From the NCBI RefSeq assembly GCF_003086295.3, contig NC_092051.1:15926810-15990809 (forward strand): DNA of 64,000 nt, read 5' to 3'. Under the pieces are notes generated by a model. It saw only the letters and a program-made list of their open reading frames with translations. It searched no databases and was not told the origin of the DNA. Origin of the DNA: Arachis hypogaea (Eukaryota; Streptophyta; Magnoliopsida; Fabales; Fabaceae). Position numbers and translations under genes: made by a program. How positions within the stretch are numbered: the first letter of the stretch is position 1; the number at the start of each line of letters is the position of its first letter. Shown one piece after another: positions 21,068-32,381 of this stretch.

Positions 21068-22186
21068 GGTGGACTCATTCCTTGTTCTTAAATTTTCTGT
21101 TTTTCGTTTTTATGTTAAATGTTTATCTATGTTTGTGTCTTTACTACATGATCATTAGTGTCTAAGTGTCTATGCCTTAAAGTTATGAATATGAATCCAT
21201 CACCTTTCTTAAATGAAAAATGTTTTAATTACAAAAGAACAAGAAGTACATGGTTTCGAATTCATCCTTGAAACTAGTTTAATTATTTTGATGTGGTGAC
21301 AATACTTTTTGTTTTCTGAATGAATGCTTGAACAGTGCATATGTCTTTTGAAGTTGTTGTTCATGAATGTTAAATATGTTGGCTCTTGAAAGAATGATGA
21401 AAAGGAGAAATGTTATTTGATAATCTGAAAAATCATAAAAATGATTCTTGAAGCAAGAAAAAGCAGTGAATACAAAGCTTGCAGAAAAAAATATATATGC
21501 GAAAAAAAAATTGGCGAAAAAAGAGAAAGAAAAAGAAAAAAAAAAGCAAGTAGAAAAATCCAATAGCCCTTAAAACCAAAAGGCAAGGGTAATAAAAAGG
21601 ATCCAAGGCTTTGAGCATCAGTGGATAGGAGGGCCTAAAGGATTAAAATCCTGGCCTAAGCGGCTAAACCAAGCTGTCCCTAAACATGTGCTTGTGGCGT
21701 GAAGGTGTCAAGTGAAAACTTGAGACTGAGCGGTTAAAGTCAAGGTTCAAAGCAAAAACAAGAGTGTGCTTAAGAACCCTGGACACCTCTAATTGGGGAC
21801 TTTAGCAAAGCTGAGTCACAATCTGAAAAGGTTCACCCAATTATGTGTCTGTGGCATTTATGTATCTGGTGGTAATACGGGAAAACAAAGTGCTTAGGGC
21901 CATGGCCAAGATTCATAAAGTAGCTGTGTTCAAGAATCAACATACTGAACTAAGAGAATCAATAACACTATCTGAACTCTGAGTTCCTATAGATACCAAT
22001 CATTCTGAACTTCAATGGATAAAGTGAGATGCCAAAACTATTCAAGAGGCAAAAAGCTACAAGTCCCGCTCATCTGATTGGAGCTAAGTTTCATTGATAT
22101 TTTGGAATTTATAGTATATTCTGTTCTTTTTATCCTATTTGATTTTCAGTTGCTTGGGGACAAGCAACAATTTAAGTTTGGTGTTG
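21068..22186 (+). other. Athila-type 3' UTR with polypurine-like tract
   Basis: 1.1 kb without a gene. It holds a purine-rich stretch (21430-21560, runs of GAAAAA) and ends CAATTTAAGTTTGGTGTTG directly before LTR2. The TAAGTTTGGTGT at 22173-22184 occupies the polypurine-tract position, though it is not a classical purine run. Confidence 0.55.
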
Positions 22187-23711
22187 TGATGAGCGGATAA
22201 TTTATATGCTTTTTGGCATTGTTTTTAGTATGTTTTTAGTAGGATATAGTTACTTTTAGGGATCTTTTTATTAGTTTTTATGCTAAATTCACATTTCTGG
22301 ACTTTACTATGAGTTTGTGTGTTTTTCTATGATTTCAGGTATTTTCTGGCTGAAATTGAGGGACTTGAGCAAAAATTAGATTCAGAGGTTGAAGAAGAAC
22401 TGCAGATGCTGTTGGATTCTGACCTCCCTGCACTCAAAGTGGATTTTCTGGAGCTACAGAACTCCAAATGGCGCGCTCTCAATTTCATTGGAAAGTAGAC
22501 ATCCAGGGCTTTCCAGCAATATATAATAGTCCATACTTTTCCCAAGTTTAGACGACGCAAACTGGCGTTAAACACCAGTTCTACGCCGCATTCTGGAGTC
22601 AAACGCCAGAAACACGTCATGAACCAGAGTTGAACGCCAAAAACACGTTATAACTTAGCGTTCAACTCCAAAAGAAGCCTCTGCACGTGTAGACTTCAAG
22701 CTCAGCCCAAGCACACACCAAGTGGGCCTCGGAAGTAGATTTCTGCATCAATTACTTACTTCTGTAAACCCTAGTAGCTAGTCTAGTATAAATAGGACTT
22801 TTTACTATTGTATTTTGATCTTTTTTGGAATAGACATCTTTAGTTGGATCTTTGGACCATCTTTAGTTTTCATCTTTAGATCACGTTTGGGGGGCTGGCC
22901 ATTCGGCCATGCCTGAACCTTCATCACTTATGTATTTTCAACGGTAGAGTTTCTACACTCCATAGATTAAGGTGTGGAGCTCTGCTGTTCCTCATGAATT
23001 AATGCAAAGTACTATTGTTTTTCTATTCAATTCAACTTATTCTGCTTCTAAGATATCCATTCGCACCCAAGAACATGATGAATGTGATGATTATGTGACG
23101 CTCATCATCATTCTCACTTATGAACGCGTGCCTGACAAACACTTCCGTTCTACATATAAACAAGCTAGAATGAATATCTCTTAGATATCTAATACAGGGG
23201 ACCGAGTCCGAGATATTAGAATCTTCATGGTATAAGTTAGAACCCATGGATAGCCATTCTTGAGATCCGAAAAGTCTAAACCTTGTCTGTGGTATTCCGA
23301 GTAGGATCTGGGAAGGGATGGCTGTGACGAGCTTCAAACTCGCGAGTGCTGGGCGTAGTGACAGACGCAAAAGGATAGTAAATCCTATTCCAGTATGATC
23401 AAGAACCGACAGATGATTAGTCGTGCCGTGACAGAGCATTTGGACCTTTTTTACTGAGAGGATGAGATGTAGCCATTGACAACGGTGATGCCCTACACAA
23501 AGCTTGCCATGGAAAGGAGTAGGACTGATTGGATGAAAGTAGCAGGAAAGCAGAGGTTCAGAGGAACGAAAGCATCTCTATACGCTTATCTGAAATTCTC
23601 ACCAATGAATTACATAAGTATCTCTATCTTTTATTTTCTATTTATTTATTATTATTATTCGAAAACTCTATAACCAATTATTATTCGCCTAACTGAGATT
23701 TGCAAGATGAC
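22187..23711 (+). repeat. Athila-type LTR2, first part
   Basis: Starts TGATGAGCGG at 22187, with a TATA box at 22787-22795. It keeps the ~75 bp missing from LTR1 (about 22421-22495) and shows the unoccupied Harbinger target CTCTTAGATATC near 23179-23190. It is interrupted after ATGAC (23707-23711) by the outer Tat element and resumes at 44670. Confidence 0.88.
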
Positions 23712-24297
23712 TGTTCCGAGGGTTACCTGAAACTGTAGGTTGATCTCGGATGAGAACTTCTGTGCTGGTCGGAGCTGTTGTGTCCGACTTGTTGATGGTG
23801 GCTGGAGCCGCCGCGTCCGACTTGTTGATGTTGGCCGGAGCCTCTGCGTCCGACTTGTTGGACTGGCTGCGCTGCTGATCCTTGGTCACCGGAGGGTGGG
23901 GGGTACCTGCAAGAGACTCCGATGCTTAAGTTAGCAGGGGTATTAAACAGGTTTTTAGTAGAATCAGAGTATGAGTTATATCTGGGTGCTCCAGTGTATT
24001 TATAGTGGTTTGTAGAGTGACCTTTCTAGATAAGATAAGTTAGTTATCTTATCTTATCTTTTTCTTTGAGTTGAGATCAGCTTATCTTCCATGGAACCGC
24101 CTTTATCTCTATAGGCTAGGATTGCCTTTGGATTTGGGTCGTGTTCCTCTATTTGGGGCCCTTTATTGTGCTATCCTGTTGATTTGGCCGACCTATTTGA
24201 GAAGAGATCGGGTAGCTTGACCTGAAGAGGTCGGTCGCTTTGGCACCAATCATCCCAGGTCGAGTAGCTCGACTCAGGGTATGAACAGTGCCCCTGC
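23712..24297 (-). repeat. Tat-outer 3' LTR
   Basis: Runs TGTTCC...GAACA on the plus strand; 586 bp against 542 bp for its partner because of an extra tandem unit around CCGACTTGTTGAT (23780-23860). The polypurine tract lies next to it on the minus strand (complement of GTGCCCCTGCTTGAG at 24298). A TATA box and the GATAA-rich hairpin described for Tat-inner are present in decayed form. Confidence 0.88.
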
Positions 24298-25339
24298 TTG
24301 AGCTCGGTCTTTTTGTTGAGGTCGAGTCTTTGACTTTGGTCCTTCGAAGCCGAACTCAAGCATTTTGTCGCTTTCTTCCTTTTGTAGAATCTTTTAAATG
24401 TAGAACATTTTTTTCTAAAAGCGCGCGCTTTTATATCAGCGCTTTGTTTTTGGGAACGTGAGAGGGTTTAATACCTTCATTAATTGGTATTAATTGCCCC
24501 ATTTTCTCTTGGCTTTTTATTTTGAATTTCTCAATCAAAAAATGGTTTCTCTTCTTCGCTCTTCTTCGTAACTTCTCCCTTTACTCTCTCATTTTCTGTT
24601 TCTTTCGTAGTTCCTTCCCGCAATGTCTGTTCTGCTACTGCTTTCTGTGGAAGAGGGGTGATTTCCAGATTTCTCCTTCTATCTTCGCAGTTTTCCGCTT
24701 CGAGGGGTGGCTTTGTTGCTTCTGCTCTTCAGCTTTCTTTCGAGGTTTTCTTCTATATCTCCAGGTTTGATTTTTCTTCCTCTATTTCTCTATATGTCTG
24801 TTTTTAGAAAGTTTGAATTTTGCTCAGAAAAAGTTTGGATCTTTCTGCTTTTACTGTGCCTGATTGTTGCGTGTTCTGGAATTTCTTCGTTTTTGGTGCG
24901 AATGTTTTTGCTTTTCTTGTTGCTTGAATCTTTTTTAGGGCTTTTGCATGTTGTCGCCGTTTCTGCTTGCGCCTTTGATGATGGTTTTTTGCTTGATTCT
25001 GAAAAAGTTTGCGTCTTTGATGATTTTCTGCTTGGCATTTTTGATGTTTGACAATGCTTTTTGCTGATAGACTGTAGAAAGGTAGTGACTTTTGTGTTTT
25101 TACTTCCTTTGTTTCATTTGAAACCTTATTTTCTTTTTTGATGAGTGCCGGGACGTAAGCTGTAGAAATTTTTTGAAACCTTGCTTTGTTACTGCCTCCA
25201 AAGGATGCCCCAGGACTTTGGTTTGAGTCTTGGGGTTTTCCTTTTCTGTTTGTTCGTCTGTCGAGTTATTTTGCCCCTCGTCCGAGATGTTTTTTAGTAA
25301 TCCACTCTTCTTTTCTTATTGTAGGATTTAGTTGGCCTC
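24298..25339 (+). other. Leader of the Tat-outer antisense gene, with predicted intron
   Basis: Plus-strand leader between the LTR and the antisense ATG. A donor TCCAG|GTTTGA at 24765 and an acceptor TTATTGTAG ending at 25324 define a 560-bp predicted intron. The inner copy has donor and acceptor at the same relative places. Several frames in this block are not conserved as protein between the two copies. Confidence 0.45.
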
Positions 25340-27229
25340 ATGTCTTCTCGCAATAACGTTGTAGAGAAGCCTTCCCAGATTTTCGAGGGCATAGCCGATT
25401 GGGTGGACTCAATGGTTCTTATGTGTGTCTCTTTGGTTGATTCTGAGTTTTGTGCGTAGCTTAGGCAGTTTCATAGGGTCTGTAGTAATCCTGGTGATGA
25501 GAGGAATTATGAACTTGTCCCTCCCTCTTCTGAAGAGAGAGTTTGTTTTTCTACCCGGGTTGTTAAAGATCGCCCTTTTTTCTATGCTTATGACTTTTTC
25601 TTTGGTCAGCTGGGTATCACCCTTCCTTTTACTGAATTTGAGACCGACCTGTTATGGTCCTGTAATGTTGCTCCCTCTCAATTTCACCCTAATTCCTGGG
25701 GTTTCATAAAAAAATTTTCAATTGTTGTGTCATGATTTTGGTATTCCTGCCTCACAATCTCTCTTTTTATATCTATTTGTCTTGACGAAGCCTGGAGTGG
25801 TAAAAAAGAAGGCGGCTTGGGTCTCCTTTCGATCTTCCCAGGGAAAGAAGGTCTTTTCCATGTTTGACGAATCGTTTCGCGATTTTAAAAACTACTTTTT
25901 CAAGGTTCGAGATGTTGAAGGAGCTCGGCCCTTTTTCCTGGATGAAAATGATGAGCCCGCCTTTCCCTTGGAATGGCAAAAAGATGTGAGAGTGTCCAGA
26001 TACACGTGGGAAATGTTGGATGAGGATGAGCGGGCTTTTGTGACTGTCTTGGAAGAACACTGGGGTCAACCTCCCCATCTTGATACAAAGAAATTTTTAA
26101 CCAATCCCTCTCTTCTTCAAACTGAGCTGGGTATTTTGCGTTTCCTTTATTATCTATTTATATTTCTTGTAAATGCCTTTCTGACTTACAGCTTAACTTC
26201 TTACTGTTGCGTTTTATTTGCAGAGGCAATGAAGAATAATGAATCCATGAAGGCTTTTAAAAGAGCACAGAAGGCAACTGCTGCTAAAAACATCTCGGCC
26301 AAGGCGGCCGGGGAGGGATCTTCCCAAGTGCGTGTGAAGCTATCCATGCCGAGTTCTCCTGGGGTGAGGAAGGTGATCCCCACTCCCCGAGTTCGTCTGG
26401 CTGACCCTCTCCCAACTTCTGCCGCTCCTTCTGTCGCTCCTCCCAACAAGAAACAAAAAACAGCTGAGCCCTTCAACCTTGATGCTCCCGATTGTGGATC
26501 AGCAAATTGGTCCCTATGGTGCCCTTTCCATGGACGATGTGTCCATCCTTCATCATTTGGAATTTATGACCCGAAACAGCGTAAAGATGGAGTATATGGG
26601 GGCTGCTCTGTACCGAACTGCTCAGAATCTTCCTCTCCATGCCACCAAAGCGTTTATGGAGGAGGCAAAGCAAGAGTTCGACCAGATGAAGAGGCTGAAG
26701 GAGGAGCTCGAGGTAAAGGTGGCTAAGTTGGAGAAGGATCTAGAGAACGAGAAGGCGAGTTCCCTTTCTCTGGCAGCTTCTGTGAGGTTGGCTGAGGACA
26801 CAGCAATGATGCATAAGGATAGTTATGTTACGTCTTATCGGGAGGTGATGCGCCTGAGGGGGGAGCTGGAGAGTGCCCGGGAAGATTATTCTGAGCTTCA
26901 AGGTCATCTCATCGGTAGCGTGACTGCTGCTTACGAGAACCTGAAGGAGCAAGTTCGGGTCATTGCTCCCGAGGCCGACCTTGCCCTCTTCAGCCTGGAT
27001 AATGTTGTCAGGGATGGTAAGATTGTCCCTGATGACGAGGGTGATGATGATCTTGATCCCCTCCTGTGTCCTCTGCCAAGGTGTCGATCTCCTCTGCTCC
27101 TCCGGTTATGTGTGATATGGATTGCCAGATTCTGAACCGGGAGGATGGAACTGTAGATGCTGTGCCTATTCAAACTCGCCCTCCTTCTCCTTGTCCTGAT
27201 GCTGCCAAGAAGGCTCCTGATGTTTGCTG
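25340..27229 (+). pseudogene. Tat-outer antisense gene (Transposase_28-like, coiled coil), degraded
   Basis: Runs opposite to the element. The N-terminal half matches the 'putative gypsy type transposon' family (Transposase_28): KKAAWVSFRSSQGKKVFSMF, then a stretch with PFFLDENDEPAFPLEWQKDV. A GT-AG intron at 26131-26223 (93 bp, phase 1) separates LLQTEL from EAMKNNES. The C-terminal half is a long coiled coil (KEELEVKVAKLEKDLENEK) ending near VIAPEADLALFSLDNVVRDG. Disabling changes against the inner copy: CAG to TAG near 25457, an extra base in the A run at about 25710, frame breaks near 26488 and 27045. Intact it would be about 600 aa. Function unknown. Confidence 0.8.
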
Positions 27230-27589
27230 ATCTCTCTCTGGATATTTATGCAACTGGCCTGGCTTGTGGGCTCTTAAACTTTGTTTTGTTAATCGCTGAC
27301 ATTTTCTAGTTGTTTGCCTAGCAACTTTTACTTTGAAAAAACAAAAGTAGCTTACTAGCCCTTTGAGGTAAATTTTGGTGGCCTCTGAAGCTTTATAACT
27401 TTGTAGATTATATCATGCTTTTTGCGCTTGACTTGGTATCTCTTCTGTTTTCTGAGAATGTTGGAACCATGCGGCTCGACCTCTTTGGATTGTTTTGTAC
27501 TTTATTGTTTGTAACTTGGATCCTTTGAGGTTGTGGGTCCAACTTGATTTTTCGGTTTTCTCGCTCTTGCTTGTATTTTCAGCACTTCG

Positions 27590-28110
27590 TGACCGATTTC
27601 TTTACGTTGGTCCTCTTTCCAGTTATTTCTGTAATCCTCTTTCTTGGACCTTTGTCAGGTCTCTTTCAGGGATTACTTTTATAACTTGGTTTTTGTAGGA
27701 GGTCGACTTCTTTGCGCCGTCCTCTTTCTAAGTTATTTTTGTAATCCTCTTTCTTGGACCTTTGTCAGGTCTCTTTCAGGGATTACTTTTTATAACTTGT
27801 TTGCTGTAGGAGACCGACTTCGTTAGGTCGATCTCTTCTAAGTTATTTTTGTAATCCTCTTTCTTGGATCTTTGTCAGATCTCTTTCAGGGATTACTTTT
27901 ATAACTTGTTTGTAGGAGGTCGACTTTTTTGCGTCGTCCTCTTTCTAAGTTATTTTTGTAGTCCTCTTTTTTGGACCTTGGTCAGGTCTCTTTCAGGGAC
28001 TACTTTTATAACTTTTTTATTTTGGGCTGACTTTGTCACGTCGCGCCCTTCTAAGTTAAAGTAATCCTCTTTAATAGGGTTGGCCAGACCTCTTTCCAGG
28101 GTTTACTTAT
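27590..28110 (-). repeat. 110-bp tandem repeats of Tat-outer
   Basis: About five copies of a ~110-bp unit containing GTAATCCTCTTTCTTGGA (starts at 27631, 27741, 27851, 27958, 28061). They lie between integrase and the antisense gene. The unit is the reverse complement of the Tat-inner repeat, so both have the same orientation relative to their element. 27230-27590 and 28110-28590 hold diverged copies and no gene. Confidence 0.8.
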
Positions 28111-28590
28111 AACTTGGGTTGACTTGGTCCGACTTCTTAACGTCGGCCAGTCTTTAAGTTATTATTTAGCAATCTATAAGACCTCGTCAGGCTCTTTTTC
28201 GGATCACTTTCGATAACTTCTTACATTATTCTGTGTTCATCTTTGCCGATTTGTAGAAGGTGGTTGCTATCTTTAGATCGTCCTTTGGGTGAATCGCGTT
28301 TTCACCTTTATCGGACGATTCTCTTTATCGTGATCGTGCTGTGAAATTGTTGTTCACTTTCTGCCGATCTGTTGCTTTATAATCGAACGATGAATGCTTC
28401 AGATTAATGCGTCTTAAAAACTTGTAGAGTATCTAAAATATGTATTTTATTCAAAAGAAAATACAAACATATACATGTGGGCATTTTTCGTCCCTTTAAG
28501 TCGAATAGTGTTTGAGTCTCAACTTGGTGCCTCATTAAAAAACCCTTTCAGGAAAAAGAGTGCATCCAATAGTGAGATTTTTTACTTTTT

Positions 28591-30866
28591 CTAGCTGTAG
28601 TACCTTCTTAGGTTGCAGGCGTGCCATGATCTGGGAAGCTCTCATCCATCGAGTTCGGATAGTTTGTAGTAGCCCTTCCCAAGTACTTCTACAACTCGGT
28701 AGGGTCCTTTCCAGTTTGCTACCAACTTTCCTTCTCCTGGTCGAGTTGTTCCAATATCATTTCGGATTAGGATGAGATCGTTCTCTGCAAAACTTCTCGG
28801 TACTACCCTTTGATTATATCTGGAAGCCATTCGATGCTTTAGTGCTTCTTCCCTGATCCGAGCTCTTTCTTGGATTTCGGGTAGCAGGTCGAGCTCTTCC
28901 CTCTGAAGTTGGGAGTTTGCTCCCTCATTGTAATGAACTACTCTAGGCGATCCTTCCTCAATCTCTACTGGAATCATCGCCTCTATTCCGTATGCTAACC
29001 GGAAGGGAGATTCCTTCGTGGTGGAATGTGGCATCGTTCGATATGCCCATAGGACCTGTGGAAGCTCTTTTGCCCAGGCTCCCTTTGCATCTTGTAATCT
29101 CCATTTTAACCCGGCCAATATGACTTTGTTAGTAGCTTCGGCCTGTCCATTGGCTTGTGGATGTTCAACGAAGGTGTACTGGTGCTTTATATTCAAGTCG
29201 GCAACAAGTTTTCTGAAGCCTGCATCTGTGAATTGAGTGCCATTGTCTGTGGTTATTGAATATGGAACCCCGAACCTTGTGACAATGTTTCTATATAAGA
29301 ATTTCCGGCTTCTTTGAGCGGTGGCGTTGGCTAGGGGCTCTGCCTCGATCCACTTTGTAAAATAGTCTACCCTTACTATGAGAAATTTAACTTGTCCTGA
29401 ACCCTGGGGAAAGGGGCCAAGAAGATCGAGTCCCCATTTTGCAAATGGCCAAGGTGAAGTCACGCTGATGAGCTCTTCTGGCGGGGCGATGTGAAAGTTG
29501 GCATGTTTCTGACATGGTGGACATGTCTTTACAAATTCTGTAGCTTCTTTCTGTAGAGTTGGCCAATAAAATCCCGCCCGGAGTACTTTTTTGGCGAGAG
29601 CCCGTGCTCCGAGATGATTGCCACAAATGCCGCTGTGTACTTCTTCTAGCACTTCCCTTGTGTTAGAGGTCGGCACGCATTTTAGTAATGGTATTGAGAT
29701 CCCTCTTTTGTACAGGATTTTGTTTATGACGGTGTAGTACTATGCCTCCCTTTTTAACCTCTTTGCCTCTTTTTCTTCTGTGGGGAGTGTTCCTGCTTTG
29801 AGGTAGTTGATTATGGGGGTCATCCATCCTTGGTTCTGACTTGTTATGGCCAGGACTTTTTCCTCTTCCGAGATTGACGGGTTCTGTAGCATTTCCTGAA
29901 TGAGGCTTCTATTGTTGCCCCCTGGTTTGGTGCTGGCTAGTTTCGAGAGTGCGTCAGCTCGGGCATTTTGTTCGTGGGGTATGTGGCAGATCTTATATTC
30001 CCCGAGCTGTCTGAGCTATTTCTTGGTTTTATCCAAATACTTTTTCATGGTAGGATCTTTGGCTTGATAGCTCCCTGTTATCTGTGAGGTGACTACTTGT
30101 GAATCGCTGTAAATGTTGAGTTTTTGAGCTCCAACCTCTTTAGCCAGCTTCAAACTAGCTAATAATGCTTCATATTCTGCCTGGTTGTTTGAGGCCGAGA
30201 ACCCGAACTTGAGGGGGAGCTTAACTTGGGTTCCTTGGTTGCTTTCTATTATCACGCCTGCGCCGCTTCCAGTTTTATTTGAAGAACCTTCCACATAGAG
30301 ATTCCATTCTGTGGGGGTTTCCAGGGCATCCGTGAATTCTGCGATGAAGTCGGCCAGATACTGCGATTTGATGGTCGTCCGAGGTTCATATTGGAGGTAG
30401 AACTCTGATAACTCTACTGCCCATTGTAAAATTCTGCCTGCTAAATCTGTTTTCTGCAATATTCCTTTTATGGGCTGGTTAGTTCGGACCTTAATGGTGT
30501 GAGCCTGGAAGTACGAACGAAGTTGTCGAGATGTTAGAATAAGGGTATAGGCAAACTTTTCTATTTTCTGGTAGTTCAGCTCGGATCCCTGTAGCACTTT
30601 GCTTATGAAGTAGACGGGTTGTTGCCCACTTTCGTCTTCTCTGACTAGTGCTGAGGCTATTGCCCGGCTTCCTACTGCGAGATATAATATGAGCGATTCT
30701 CCTTCTCGTGGTCGAGATAGGATAGGCGACCGTCCTAAGAATTCCTTGAAGTCTTGGAAGGCTTGTTCACATTCTGTCGTCCATTCGAACTGCTTTCCCT
30801 TCCTTAAAGTGGCATAGAAGGGGAGAGATCTTATCGCTGCTCCTGCTAAAAATCTGGATAGGGCGG
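28591..30866 (-). pseudogene. pol: Tat-outer RNase H and integrase part of pol
   Basis: Follows RT on the minus strand, starting in SRFLAGAAIRSLPFY next to the inner insertion. Domains: gypsy RNase H (YFISKVLQGSELNYQKIEKF), Tat-type second RNase H (YVEGSSNKTGSGAGVII, NNQAEYEALLASLKLAKE, IYSDSQVV), integrase zinc finger (HLGARALAKKVL ... CPPCQKH), integrase core with D in GLDLLGPFP, D in TTDNGTQF and E in NGQAEATNK, and a C-terminal DNA-binding part. Stops: 30016-30018 (TAG), 29740-29742 (TAG), 28642-28644 (TGA), each C-to-T against the sister copy. All segments stay in one frame. The first D of the second RNase H is E here (VEGSS against VDGSS in Tat-inner), so that domain may be inactive. 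Confidence 0.88.
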
Positions 30867-31410
30867 TGTTCATACCCTGGGTCGAGCTATCCGACCCGGA
30901 ATGATCAATGATAAAGCGACCGACCTCTTCAGGTCAAGCGGACCAACTTCTTCTTAAAGAACTCGGCCGTGTCAACAAGAGAGCCCAGTAAAGGGCCCAA
31001 ATGGAGGAACACGACCCAAATTAAAAGGCAATTCAAGCCTATAGAGATAAAGGCGGTTCCCTCGAAAGATAAGTTGACTCCACTCAAAATAAGATAAGAT
31101 AAGATAAAGTAACTAACTTATCTTACCCGAAAGGTTAGCCCACATTACTATAAATACACTGGAGCACCCAGGTATAACTCATACTCTGATTCTACATAAC
31201 ACCTGTTTAATACCCATGCTAACTTAAGCATCGGAGTCTCTTGCAGGTACCCCCCACCTTTCGGTGACAGAGGATCAGCAGCACGTTCAAGTCCAAACAA
31301 GTCGGACGTACCAGCTCTGGTCACCATTCACCAGCCGGACACATCAGTTCTGACCAGCACAGAAGATCTCGTCCGAGATCGACCTACAGTTTCAGGTAAC
31401 CCTCGGAACA
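30867..31410 (+). repeat. Tat-inner 5' LTR
   Basis: 544 bp, TGTTCATACC...CTCGGAACA. A TATAAATA box lies at 31149-31156. About 30 bp upstream of it, 31091-31125 is an imperfect hairpin of AAGATAAG units against CTTATCTTA. The likely transcription start and R region follow at about 31180. Confidence 0.92.
31149..31156 (+). promoter_or_regulatory. TATA box of Tat-inner 5' LTR
   Basis: TATAAATA, conserved at the matching place in the 3' LTR (about 40966-40973) and in the Tat-outer LTRs. GATAA repeats directly upstream resemble plant I-box/GATA promoter motifs. Confidence 0.65.
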
Positions 31411-31430
31411 TTGGCGCCGTTGCCGGGGAA
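31411..31430 (+). other. Tat-inner primer-binding site, tRNA-Asp type
   Basis: TTGGCGCCGTTGCCGGGGAA directly follows the 5' LTR and is complementary to the 3' end of plant tRNA-Asp. The Tat-outer counterpart at about 44103-44122 (minus strand) is mutated to TTGGTGCCGTTGTCGGGGAC. Confidence 0.85.
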
Positions 31431-31451
31431 CCTGGAAGTCATCCCATCACC

Positions 31452-32381
31452 ATGGTGGACAACCATGACAACGACCACGACTCAGATCTAGAAAATAGAA
31501 CACCGCACAAAAATGCGGACACCCCACCAAACGACACTTTGGAATCCAATGGAGACAAAAATTCAGCTAAACCGGGAGCAATAGAAGCCCTTCAAGATCG
31601 CTTGAAGCAACTTGAAGAAAAAACCCAACGACAACAAGAAATCGGAAAAGATCTACAAAAAGAAGTACGGCGACGTCGAGAATTGGAAGACAAGTTACAA
31701 CAATTAGAAGCCGATCTCAAATTAAAAGCCCCTCGGGTCCTTCCTGAGGAAAGCTCACGCAAAGAACAGGATCCGTTCACCAGGGAAAGATTCAACAAAA
31801 CATGCATGGACATACAAAGCTTACCCACAGAGGCCGCCATCATGGGACTTATCAACGGCCTACGAGAGGGACCTTTCATCCAGTCTATATAAAAAAAGTA
31901 CCCGACCTCCTTAGACGAAGTGCAGGAACGGGCAGAAAAATACATCAACATGGAAGAAAATGCTCGGTTAGGAGAGACCTCAAAATCGGGGGCCTCCTAC
32001 CGTGACAAAGACAAGGAATCTAAAAGAAAAGAAGACCGACAAGGGGAGAAAATTAAAAAATACCATAATTATACTCCCCTCAGAGCATCCCTAGTCGAAA
32101 TATACAAAGAGGTCTGCCATACAGAAAAAATTTCCCCAGCACGGCCCCTCAAAGGAAAAAGGGGAGGAGGAAATCGGAAGGAATATTGTGAATATCATCG
32201 GGTCAGAGGACACGCCACCAACGAATGCTTCGACTTGAAAAGTATCATAGAAAAATTGGTGAGGGAAGGAAAATTAGATCGATTCCTGGCCACCCGAGAT
32301 GATGATTAAAGAAAAAGACGAAGGGATGAAGATACCGAACGAACAGAACGATCACCTCGGACACCAGAAAGACATGTCCAC
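31452..32381 (+). pseudogene. gag: Tat-inner gag with an in-frame deletion of the core
   Basis: Starts MVDNHDNDHDSDLE and has a long coiled N-terminal part (EALQDRLKQLEEKTQRQQEI). After DPFTRE the frame jumps to RFNKTCMDIQSLP. Compared with Tat-outer, 112 residues (336 bp) are missing, which is most of the gag core. The breakpoints share GGAAA. Stops at 31890-31892 (TAA) and 32307-32309 (TAA, from CAA). Near the end is a variant zinc knuckle CEYHRVRGHATNEC (C-x2-H-x4-H-x4-C). The frame continues without shift into protease and RT. Confidence 0.85.

Noticed and set aside
24522..25051. Phe/Leu-rich frames before the Tat-outer antisense gene
   Set aside because: Translation of T-rich leader and intron; not membrane proteins, and not conserved as protein in Tat-inner.
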